Shown here: positions 1-6,705 of the stretch, in pieces
Numbering within the stretch: position 1 is the first letter of the stretch
How the letters are laid out: each line of letters begins with the position of its first letter
DNA from: Cytophagales bacterium
GTDB taxonomy: Bacteria; Bacteroidota; Bacteroidia; Cytophagales; MED-G16
Direction of reading: 5' to 3'
Assembly (NCBI GenBank): GCA_029940715.1
Contig: JAPYTU010000075.1
Span: 1 to 7,417 of the forward strand
Length of the DNA stretch: 7,417 nucleotides
Made by a program: the position numbers and the translations under genes
Notes under the pieces: model-generated
What the model was told of the DNA's origin: nothing
The model's input: the letters and a program-made list of their open reading frames with translations, nothing else
The model's database searches: none

Positions 1-56
1 CAATTGAGAATAGATGGAAGATTGTTAAATATGTTCAAACACTTCAGAAACAATAA
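1..56 (+). CDS. actE: ActE, alternative complex III monoheme cytochrome c subunit (3' end only)
   Basis: Only the last 17 codons are present (frame starting at base 3), ending in TAA at 54-56. The visible tail reads ENRWKIVKYVQTLQKQ. That is the usual closing helix of class I cytochrome c domains, in which an aromatic-rich 'RW..V.YV..LQ' helix packs against the heme. The next gene is actF, two bases downstream, and in Bacteroidota the gene before actF is normally actE, a lipoprotein-type monoheme cytochrome c of alternative complex III. The heme-binding CXXCH and the Met ligand lie outside the window, so identity rests on this helix plus gene order. It could be another cytochrome c domain protein of the same cluster. 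Confidence 0.75.
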   Translation, partial: IENRWKIVKYVQTLQKQ

Positions 57-58
57 AT

Positions 59-1315
59 ATGAAAGACAATTTTATTTTTAGTTTAAACATTAAAAAAAAT
101 CTATTTTATCTATTTATAGTTGGATTACTTCTAAGTGTTATTGGAGCTTTTTTTATTATTAATGGTGGTAATGGTCACGCTGAAGAATTACATTCTATAG
201 CGAATGAATCTCATTCTAGTTTTCAATGGTATCATCGTGTGTTTTCTAATTTGTGGATAAATAATGTGTATTTTATTGGAATATCAGTAACTGCAGTATT
301 CTTTGTTTCTATTCAATATGTAGCACAGGCGGGTTGGTCAGCGGGATTTATTAGAATTCCTATGTCTTTTGGTAGTTGGTTGCCCTATGGTTTTGCCTTA
401 TTGATAATAACTTTTGCTATAGCAAACCATGATATTTTTCATTGGACTCATGACTATTTATATGATACTTCAGATTCTAGGTATGATAAAATAATAGATG
501 GTAAAAAAGCCTATTTGAATGTGCCTTTCTTTTTATCTAGGATGGTCCTATTTTTTTTAGTTTGGTATTATTTATATAGAAGGATAGTCAAGTTATCAGT
601 TCTTGAAGATATAAATGGAGGAGATAAATATTGGAATAAAATGTTTACTTTATCTGCGATATTTGTTGTTTTTTATGGTCTTTCTAGTTCTGTAGCCGCA
701 TGGGATTGGATCTTATCTATTGATACACATTGGTTTAGTACAATGTTCGGTTGGTACGTTTTTGCAAGTTGGTGGGTTTCCTCTTTGGCTTTTATAACGT
801 ATGTGGTTATACTACTTAAAGATAATGGATATTTAAAGCATGTCAATTTTAGTGTTATACATGATTTAGGAAAATTTGTTTTTGCATTTAGTGTCTTTTG
901 GACGTATATATGGTTTTCACAATATATGTTAGTTTATTATGCCAATTTACCTGAAGAAACTACTTATTTTATAGAGAGACTGAGAAGTGATAACTATGTT
1001 GGTTTCTTTTATGCTAACTTATTTATGAATTTCTTTTTTCCATTTTTATTTTTAATGACAAGGGCTAGTAAAAGACATACAAGATTTTTAAAAATAGTTT
1101 GTCCTATTATTTTGTTTGGTCATTTTATAGATTTCTATTTAATGATAACACCCGGTATTGTAAAAGAAAATAATGGCTTTGGATTACTTGAAATAGGTAT
1201 ACTTATGGTCTATTTATCTATGTTTTTGTTTGTGATTTTTAAAAGCTTAAGTAGTAGAAATTTATTAGCAAGAAATCATCCTATGTTAGATGAAAGTACA
1301 CACCATGATATTTAA
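59..1315 (+). CDS. actF: ActF, quinol:cytochrome c oxidoreductase (alternative complex III) NrfD-like membrane subunit
   Basis: An inner-membrane subunit of alternative complex III, the complex that oxidises menaquinol and reduces a cytochrome c domain in place of a bc1 complex. The 418-residue product is almost wholly hydrophobic, with about ten helices (near 15-35, 66-88, 106-124, 154-174, 195-216, 228-252, 270-293, 314-334, 345-364, 375-396), the number expected for the NrfD/PsrC fold shared by ActC and ActF. Family-like stretches are W58-H59-R60 with N68-N69 at the start of helix 2, Q86-Y87 followed by AGW (91-93), WDWILSIDTHWFSTMFGW (215-232), and FSQYMLVYYANLPEE (286-300). The C-terminus HPMLDESTHH also resembles flavobacterial ActF. 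The start is the ATG two bases after the actE stop, and coxB follows after 15 bases. ActC is the related paralogue, but position after actE and before coxB, and the FSQY..YYANLPEE stretch, favour ActF. Confidence 0.92.
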   Translation: MKDNFIFSLNIKKNLFYLFIVGLLLSVIGAFFIINGGNGHAEELHSIANESHSSFQWYHRVFSNLWINNVYFIGISVTAVFFVSIQYVAQAGWSAGFIRIPMSFGSWLPYGFALLIITFAIANHDIFHWTHDYLYDTSDSRYDKIIDGKKAYLNVPFFLSRMVLFFLVWYYLYRRIVKLSVLEDINGGDKYWNKMFTLSAIFVVFYGLSSSVAAWDWILSIDTHWFSTMFGWYVFASWWVSSLAFITYVVILLKDNGYLKHVNFSVIHDLGKFVFAFSVFWTYIWFSQYMLVYYANLPEETTYFIERLRSDNYVGFFYANLFMNFFFPFLFLMTRASKRHTRFLKIVCPIILFGHFIDFYLMITPGIVKENNGFGLLEIGILMVYLSMFLFVIFKSLSSRNLLARNHPMLDESTHHDI

Positions 1316-1330
1316 ATTTGTTATAAGATT

Positions 1331-2371
1331 ATGAATTTTATTTTTTTATTAATTGGATTATTATTAGTTATAGTATTATTTCAGATTTTTAGATCTTCAG
1401 AAATTTTGGGGGCAGCCACAAAAAAAACATCAAAATTATTTGAAGATGGAAATAATAGATACAACGCCATTTTAGGTGTAATATTTTTAATAGGATTGAT
1501 TTTTTCGATTTTTTGGTATGCTATAAAAGAATATAAAAATTATAATCTTCCTATTGCATCTGAACATGCACCAGACGTAGAGTTACTTTTCTGGGTAACT
1601 ATGGCAATAACAATGTCTGTATTTGTAGTTACTCAAATTGTTATGTTTTATTTTGGTTATAAATACCAATATCAAGAAGATAGAATAGCGGAGTATTATA
1701 CTGAAAATAATAAGTTAGAAATTATTTGGACTATTATACCAGCTATTGTATTAACAGTATTGATTGGTTGGGGATTATATAAGTGGAATGAAGTCACTGG
1801 ACCAGCTCCTGCTGATTCTGAAGTTATTGAACTTGTTGGTTATCAATTTGCTTGGGCTTCAAGATATCCAGGCGATGATAATAAACTAGGATCTTATAAT
1901 TATAAGTTAACTGATGTTGAAAATATAGTAGGTATTGATTTTTCGGATAGTGCATCTTTGGATGATTTTATGCCTAGAGAGATTCACATTCCTAAAGGAA
2001 AACCAGTACTTTTAAAAATTAGAGCAAGGGATGTTATTCATAGTGTCTATTTACCTTATTTTAGAGCGCAAATGAATGCTGTTCCTGGAATGCCAACTCA
2101 GTTATGGTTTATACCCACAAAAACTACACAAGAAATGAGAGAGGAAATGGGAAATGATAATTTCAACTATGAAATTATATGTAATAAGATTTGTGGAAGA
2201 GCTCATTTTTCTATGAAACAAAATTTAATAGTTGAAGAGGAATGGGAATATATTAAATGGAAAAAATCTCAAGATTCTTGGATTAAAAAAAATCCAGATT
2301 ATTTTGCTAATTTTTTAAAAAACAATGCTAACGATTTGGCCGTATTAAATAATGATTATGAAAGAAACTAA
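1331..2371 (+). CDS. coxB: Cytochrome c oxidase subunit II (CuA subunit), flavobacterial type
   Basis: Subunit II of the aa3-type oxidase; its periplasmic cupredoxin domain accepts electrons at the dinuclear CuA centre and passes them to heme a in CoxA. Four hydrophobic helices (about 2-20, 48-66, 86-108, 130-150) precede the cupredoxin domain (about 165-305); most subunit II proteins have two, and the extra N-terminal pair is typical of flavobacterial CoxB. CuA ligands are visible: His237 (DVIHSVY), Cys284, Cys288, His292 and Met295 (CNKICGRAHFSM). The residue aligning with the canonical Cys-x-Glu-x-Cys glutamate is Lys286, and the residue aligning with the electron-entry Trp (bovine Trp104) is Phe173 in YQFAW. 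No CXXCH follows the cupredoxin domain, so this is not a caa3-type fusion. The last 20 bases overlap the coxA start. The 15-base gap before the ATG holds no Shine-Dalgarno sequence. Confidence 0.97.
   Translation: MNFIFLLIGLLLVIVLFQIFRSSEILGAATKKTSKLFEDGNNRYNAILGVIFLIGLIFSIFWYAIKEYKNYNLPIASEHAPDVELLFWVTMAITMSVFVVTQIVMFYFGYKYQYQEDRIAEYYTENNKLEIIWTIIPAIVLTVLIGWGLYKWNEVTGPAPADSEVIELVGYQFAWASRYPGDDNKLGSYNYKLTDVENIVGIDFSDSASLDDFMPREIHIPKGKPVLLKIRARDVIHSVYLPYFRAQMNAVPGMPTQLWFIPTKTTQEMREEMGNDNFNYEIICNKICGRAHFSMKQNLIVEEEWEYIKWKKSQDSWIKKNPDYFANFLKNNANDLAVLNNDYERN
2352..2371 (+). other. coxB/coxA 20-base gene overlap
   Basis: The coxA reading frame opens at ATG 2352 (or ATG 2358) while coxB runs on to its TAA at 2369-2371. 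Both starts lie upstream of the coxB stop, an arrangement that allows translational coupling of subunits II and I, which are needed in equal amounts. The overlap is seen directly; coupling is an inference. Confidence 0.85.
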
Positions 2372-4178
2372 ATTATATGAAGAAAAAGTAGTTGATGCTC
2401 ATGAAGAACATCATGAACAAAGTTTTATTAGAAAATATATTTTTTCTGAGGATCATAAAACTATAGCTAAACAATTTTTAATTACTGGAATTTTTTGGGC
2501 AATTATTGGTGGAGCTTTTTCTTTTTTATTTAGAATTCAATTAGGATTTCCTAATGTGGACCTAACATCTCTTAGTCCAATTATAGGAAATTGGTTAACT
2601 CCTCAAGGAAAAATTGATCCAGAAGTTTATTTGGCTCTCATTACTATGCACGGTACAATTATGGTCTTTTTCGTTTTAACAGCTGGCTTGAGTGGTACTT
2701 TTCTTAATTTTCTTATTCCATTACAATTAGGTGCTAGAGATATGGCAAGTGGTTTTCTAAATATGTTTTCGTATTGGTTCTTTTTTTTATCGAGTGTTAT
2801 AATGCTTACATCAATTTTTGTGGAGGGTGGACCAGCAAGTGGTGGATGGACAGTTTATCCTCCCCTTAGTGCATTGCCACAAGCTGTATCTGGTTCTGGA
2901 TTGGGAATGACTCTGTGGCTTGTATCAATGTCATTTTTTGTTGTATCTGCATTACTTGGAGCCTTAAACTACATTACTACAGTAATAAATTTAAGAACTG
3001 AAGGTATGACATTTTTTAGAATGCCACTTACCATTTGGGCTTTTCTTATTACAGCTATTTTAGGTGTATTATCATTTCCTGTTCTTTTATCGGCAGCTCT
3101 TTTGTTAATTATGGATAGAACTTTTGGTACAAGTTTTTATTTATCGGATATTTATATAGCTGGTGAGGCTTTATCAAATCAGGGTGGAAGTGCTATTTTA
3201 TTTCAACATTTATTTTGGTTTTTAGGACATCCTGAAGTTTATATTGTCATTTTACCTTCTCTTGGTATTGCATCTGAAGTAATTGCAACATGTTCTAGAA
3301 AACCAATCTTTGGTTATAAGGCAATGGTATATTCACTTATTGGTATTGGAATTTTATCGTTTGTTGTTTGGGCACATCATATGTTTATTTCTGGTATGAA
3401 TCCATTTTTAGGTTCTGTTTTTACAATTTTAACTTTAATAATTGCAGTACCTTCTGCTATTAAGTCATTTAATTATATTGCTACCTTATGGAGAGGAAAT
3501 ATAATATTTACTCCTGCTATGCTATTTTCGATAGGTTTGGTTTCATTTTTTATATCAGGAGGTGTAACTGGTCTATTTTTAGGAAATTCAGTTATTGATA
3601 TTAATTTACATGATACGTATTTTGTAGTGGCTCACTTTCATATTGTTATGGGAAGTGCTTCATTTTTTGGTCTATTTTCTGGTGTGTATCATTGGTTCCC
3701 TAAAATGTTTGGTAGAATGATGAATAGAAATTTAGGATATGTCCATTTTTGGTTTACATTTATAGGAGCTTATCTAGTATTTTTTCCTCTACATTATATA
3801 GGTATTGCTGGATTTCCAAGAAGATATTATTCATTCACAAATTTTGAGGCAGGAAAAATTGAGTCATTTATGGATTTAAATGTTTTTGTAACCATTGCTG
3901 CTGGAATTACTTTCGCTGCTCAATTTATCTTTTTATTTAATTTTTTCTACTCAATATATAGAGGTAGAAAGGCTTCTCAAAATCCATGGAAATCTAATAC
4001 TTTAGAGTGGACAACGCCTGTTAATCCAGGACATGGAAATTGGCCAGGTAAGATACCAAAAGTTGAAAGATGGGCTTATGATTATAGTAAACCAGGTGCA
4101 AAAGAAGATTTTATTCCTCAAAATGTACCTTATTCAAAAACTCCAGAATCTAATCTTCCGGAGGATGAACATCATTAG
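2352..4178 (+). CDS. coxA: Cytochrome c oxidase subunit I (heme a / heme a3-CuB catalytic subunit)
   Basis: The catalytic, proton-pumping subunit of the terminal oxidase, reducing O2 to water. All core residues are present in the 608-residue product. Heme a ligands are His100 and His430 and the heme a3 ligand is His428. CuB ligands are His293, His342 and His343, with Tyr297 placed for the His-Tyr cross-link. Glu295 in GHPEVY marks an A1-type heme-copper oxidase. The D-channel has Asp130 with Asn119 and Asn137; the K-channel has Lys371, with Ser368 in place of the usual Thr. His420-Asp421 (Mg site) and Arg490-Arg491 (heme propionates) are kept. About 12 helices span residues 40-535. The charged tail (540-608, NPWKSNTLEWTTP then a WAYDYSKPGA stretch) is usual in Bacteroidota. 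The start could be the ATG at 2352 or the in-frame ATG at 2358 (two codons shorter); both lie inside the end of coxB. Confidence 0.99.
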   Translation: MIMKETKLYEEKVVDAHEEHHEQSFIRKYIFSEDHKTIAKQFLITGIFWAIIGGAFSFLFRIQLGFPNVDLTSLSPIIGNWLTPQGKIDPEVYLALITMHGTIMVFFVLTAGLSGTFLNFLIPLQLGARDMASGFLNMFSYWFFFLSSVIMLTSIFVEGGPASGGWTVYPPLSALPQAVSGSGLGMTLWLVSMSFFVVSALLGALNYITTVINLRTEGMTFFRMPLTIWAFLITAILGVLSFPVLLSAALLLIMDRTFGTSFYLSDIYIAGEALSNQGGSAILFQHLFWFLGHPEVYIVILPSLGIASEVIATCSRKPIFGYKAMVYSLIGIGILSFVVWAHHMFISGMNPFLGSVFTILTLIIAVPSAIKSFNYIATLWRGNIIFTPAMLFSIGLVSFFISGGVTGLFLGNSVIDINLHDTYFVVAHFHIVMGSASFFGLFSGVYHWFPKMFGRMMNRNLGYVHFWFTFIGAYLVFFPLHYIGIAGFPRRYYSFTNFEAGKIESFMDLNVFVTIAAGITFAAQFIFLFNFFYSIYRGRKASQNPWKSNTLEWTTPVNPGHGNWPGKIPKVERWAYDYSKPGAKEDFIPQNVPYSKTPESNLPEDEHH

Positions 4179-4186
4179 TTTTATAT

Positions 4187-5236
4187 ATGTTTTTATGGTT
4201 AGGTATAAAGTTTAATAATTTAACTCGTATAAGTTTATATCTTCTTTACTTATTAATATTAGTTGGAGGAATAGTTAGATGTACGGGATCTGGTATGGGG
4301 TGTCCAGACTGGCCAAAGTGTTTTGGTAAATATATTCCTCCAACTTCTGAAAAACAATTACCATCTAATTACAAAAAGAAATTTTTAGATTCAAGATTAG
4401 AAAAAAATGAAAGATTAATAAGTTTATTTTCATATTTAGGTTTTAAAAAATTATCAATAAAAATTGCTAATGATCCTAACATTAGAATTGAAGAGGAATT
4501 TAATGTTTATAAAACATGGACTGAATACCTAAATAGATTATTGGGTGCATTAGTTGGTCTAGCATTACTCGTTACATTTATTTCTTCAATTTTTAGAAAA
4601 CCTTTTAAAAACGGAGTAGTGTTATTAAGCTTTTTTGCTTTATTATTTGTAATGATTGAGGGTTGGGTTGGAGCAATAGTAGTTTCTACGAATTTACTTC
4701 CAGGATTAATAACTTTTCATGTTCTTTTAGCTCTTTTGATAATTTGCGTAGTTATAAAATCTTACTTTATATCAACTATTTGTCAATTCAAGATTGGTAA
4801 TTATCCAAAATATATTTATTATTTATTAATACTATCTATGTTTTTATTTATATCTCAGATAATTTTAGGAACTCAAGTTAGGGAGGCTATTGATTATATG
4901 ACCAATTATTTAAAATCTATAGATAGGAATAATTTTATAGAAAATTTAGGTTTTGAATTTTTAATTCATAGATCATATTCATTATTGGTTTTAATGGTAC
5001 ATATTTTAATTCTTTATTTGATTTATAAACAACCTATTAAAATTAATTTTTTAAAAAATTTTATTTTTAGTTTATTACTTTTAATTCTTTTAGAAATATT
5101 AACTGGTGTAGGAATGGCATATTTTTCAATACCAAAATTTTTACAACCCATTCATTTGTTTTTAGCTTTTTTGATTTTTGGATTACAGTTTTATTTATTC
5201 TTAATTATTAGATCTAATAAATATAAAACTGTATGA
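4187..5236 (+). CDS. ctaA: Heme A synthase (CtaA/COX15 family)
   Basis: An inner-membrane enzyme that oxidises the C8 methyl group of heme O to a formyl group, giving heme A for CoxA. The 349-residue protein shows the two-fold, eight-helix plan of the family (helices about 13-31, 113-135, 143-165, 172-195, 207-228, 261-279, 289-311, 318-341). Family signatures are GGIVRCTGSGMGCPDWPKC (27-45), with the Cys39/Cys45 loop pair, the catalytic-type Glu113 in TWTEYLNR, His178, His261 (LIHRSYS) and His323 (QPIHLF). The first histidine of the usual E-x-x-H-R motif is Asn116, so three of the four heme-ligand histidines remain. A charged loop of about 80 residues (32-112) separates helices 1 and 2, longer than in Bacillus CtaA. 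The chosen ATG is eight bases after the coxA stop; the next in-frame ATG (codon 37) would delete helix 1. It overlaps cyoE by four bases. Confidence 0.95.
   Translation: MFLWLGIKFNNLTRISLYLLYLLILVGGIVRCTGSGMGCPDWPKCFGKYIPPTSEKQLPSNYKKKFLDSRLEKNERLISLFSYLGFKKLSIKIANDPNIRIEEEFNVYKTWTEYLNRLLGALVGLALLVTFISSIFRKPFKNGVVLLSFFALLFVMIEGWVGAIVVSTNLLPGLITFHVLLALLIICVVIKSYFISTICQFKIGNYPKYIYYLLILSMFLFISQIILGTQVREAIDYMTNYLKSIDRNNFIENLGFEFLIHRSYSLLVLMVHILILYLIYKQPIKINFLKNFIFSLLLLILLEILTGVGMAYFSIPKFLQPIHLFLAFLIFGLQFYLFLIIRSNKYKTV
5233..5236 (+). other. ctaA/cyoE ATGA stop-start overlap
   Basis: The ATG of cyoE and the TGA of ctaA share four bases (ATGA), the common arrangement for termination-reinitiation. 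It ties expression of the two heme A pathway enzymes together if ATG 5233 is the true start; the alternative cyoE start at 5281 would remove the overlap. Confidence 0.65.
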
Positions 5237-6129
5237 TACTTAAACTATCTAAAACTATATTTGTTTTTCAAAAAATTCTTATGAGTATTAAACTTTTTTT
5301 TGAGTTAATAAAATTTAGATTATCCCTTTTAGTTACATTTTCTTCTGTTTTTGGATTTCTATTATCATCTAACTATATTAATTATTTCAGTTTATTTATT
5401 CTTATCATTTCTGGATTTTTTATTACTGGATCTTCTATAATCAACAATCAAATTATTGAAAAGGATTCAGATAAGTTAATGAATAGAACTAAAAATCGTC
5501 CATTGCCTACAAATAAAATTTCTTCTAGAAATGCACTTTTTATATCTCTTGTACTTTCTATTACAGGTCTAATTTTAATGGTTTTATTTTTAAATAAATT
5601 AACAGCTTTATTATCTTTTTTTTCATTGATTATTTATACTTTTTTGTATACTCCTCTTAAGAAAGTCGGTCCTATTGCTGTATTTGTTGGAGCTATACCT
5701 GGTGCGTTGCCTCCATTAATAGGTTGGGCAGCATCAACAAATGATATATCTTTAGAAGCTTTGATAATTTTTAGCATTCAGTTTATATGGCAATTCCCAC
5801 ATTTTTGGGCTATAGCTTGGGTATCTGATGATGATTATAAAAGGGCCGGATTTAAATTATTACCAAATAATGGTAAAAAGAATTTTTCAACTGCTGTTAA
5901 CATAATGACCTACACAATGTTTCTAATTCCTCTAGGACTATTACCAACTATTTTTGGTATTACTGGATTGATATCTGGAGTTGTAGCTGTAGTTTGTGCT
6001 ATTTTATTTTTAATTCAGACTTTACGATTAATAAAAGATTATTCTAGGACTTCTGCTTTAAGAATAATGTTCGGCTCATTTATTTATTTACCTGTAGTTC
6101 AATTAACATATATTTTTGATAAAATTTAA
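5233..6129 (+). CDS. cyoE: Heme O synthase (protoheme IX farnesyltransferase)
   Basis: A membrane prenyltransferase of the UbiA superfamily (CyoE/CtaB) that adds a farnesyl group to heme B to make heme O, the substrate of CtaA encoded just upstream. The aspartate-rich prenyl-diphosphate motif is N72-x3-E76-x-D78-x-D80, followed by MNRTKNRPLP (83-92). The second motif is SDDDYKRAGF (198-207). Other family stretches are YTPLKK (139-144), GAIPGALPPLIGW (153-165) and WQFPHFWAIAW (186-196). About nine helices and 298 residues match the usual family size of about 290-300. Two starts are possible: ATG 5233 (overlapping ctaA) or the in-frame ATG at 5281, which trims 16 residues and leaves FFELIKFRLSLLV near the N-terminus, where homologues usually begin. 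A run of nine T (5294-5302) follows the second start. The short subunit III gene begins three bases after the stop. Confidence 0.97.
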   Translation: MILKLSKTIFVFQKILMSIKLFFELIKFRLSLLVTFSSVFGFLLSSNYINYFSLFILIISGFFITGSSIINNQIIEKDSDKLMNRTKNRPLPTNKISSRNALFISLVLSITGLILMVLFLNKLTALLSFFSLIIYTFLYTPLKKVGPIAVFVGAIPGALPPLIGWAASTNDISLEALIIFSIQFIWQFPHFWAIAWVSDDDYKRAGFKLLPNNGKKNFSTAVNIMTYTMFLIPLGLLPTIFGITGLISGVVAVVCAILFLIQTLRLIKDYSRTSALRIMFGSFIYLPVVQLTYIFDKI

Positions 6130-6132
6130 AGA

Positions 6133-6702
6133 ATGAACAATAAAACAAAATCAAGAATTTTAAGAATGAATCCAAATATTTTTTTGGTTTGGATATTTAT
6201 GATATCTATATCTATGATATTTGTCTCCTTGGTAAGTGCTTACATTGTTAAAAAAGGTGAACCTGGAGGTTTTAATGTTGAGTTACCTTTAATGTTTTAT
6301 TATTCATCATTTATAGTTGTTTTAAGTAGCGTTTTTAAACAACTAGCATATTATTCTGCAAAAAAAGATAATTTTAAATCTCTAAAAATTTATTTATTAT
6401 TAAGTTTTATTGGTGGATTATCTTTTTTATTTATTCAGTATTTAGGATGGGTAAATTTAGTTGATGGAGGTGTGTATTTTGTTGGACATCCTGATGGATC
6501 TTTTATTTATATTTTAAGTGGTGTTCATGCAATTCATTTAATTTCTGGATTAATTTTTATTCTTGTTGTTTATGTGTTTTCTATTAAATTTAAAATACAT
6601 TCTAAAAACCTTAATTTAATAGAAATGTCTACTACATATTGGCATTTTCTTACTTTTTTATGGGTTTATTTATTTATTACTTTGTATTTTTATAACATAT
6701 AA
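6133..6702 (+). CDS. coxC: Cytochrome c oxidase subunit III, short divergent copy
   Basis: A 189-residue membrane protein with five helices (about 17-37, 55-75, 85-105, 124-147, 166-187), the plan of bacterial COX3/CtaE/CyoC proteins, which pack against subunit I and sustain proton uptake and enzyme stability. Support comes from SGVHAIHLISGL (129-140, matching the usual GxHxxHxxxG helix), TTYWHFLTFLWVYLF (167-181, matching the YWHFVDxVW helix) and Q102-YLGW. Two conserved acidic positions are absent: no Glu or Asp in the first helix at the usual S-E/D position, and Thr174 stands where YWHFVD has Asp. It is the upstream member of a tandem pair, an arrangement known from Flavobacteriia. It starts three bases after cyoE and ends three bases before the second copy. 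It may be a structural paralogue rather than the canonical subunit III. Confidence 0.9.
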   Translation: MNNKTKSRILRMNPNIFLVWIFMISISMIFVSLVSAYIVKKGEPGGFNVELPLMFYYSSFIVVLSSVFKQLAYYSAKKDNFKSLKIYLLLSFIGGLSFLFIQYLGWVNLVDGGVYFVGHPDGSFIYILSGVHAIHLISGLIFILVVYVFSIKFKIHSKNLNLIEMSTTYWHFLTFLWVYLFITLYFYNI

Positions 6703-6705
6703 AAA

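Noticed and set aside
551..558. Eight-T runs (also 2781-2788 and 5616-5623) as phase-variation tracts
   Set aside because: They sit in Phe/Leu-rich membrane helices of intact, essential-type genes, and such runs are expected at this base composition.
1313..1320. TAAATTTG, matching the Bacteroidota -7 promoter consensus TAnnTTTG, just before coxB
   Set aside because: No convincing -33 TTG/TTTG box lies at the right distance, transcription would start almost on the coxB ATG, and matches to this short AT-rich consensus are expected several times by chance in a window of this length and composition.
1316..1330. Possible terminator or small RNA in the longest intergenic gap
   Set aside because: Fifteen bases with no inverted repeat are too short for either.
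2180..2215. Possible heme c attachment site in CoxB (Cys-rich segment)
   Set aside because: The spacing is C-x3-C-x3-H-x2-M, which is the CuA site, not CXXCH. No CXXCH occurs in any intact gene of the window.
4160..4164. GGAGG, a Shine-Dalgarno-like sequence near the end of coxA
   Set aside because: It is 22 bases before the ctaA ATG, too far to act as its ribosome binding site, and it encodes part of the coxA tail. Bacteroidota rarely use Shine-Dalgarno sequences. The ATG immediately after it opens only a 16-codon frame.
4033..4215. A 60-codon open frame on the + strand across the coxA end and ctaA start
   Set aside because: It lies in another frame within the conserved coxA tail and the ctaA N-terminus, and its product has no recognisable features. 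It is a shadow of the real genes.
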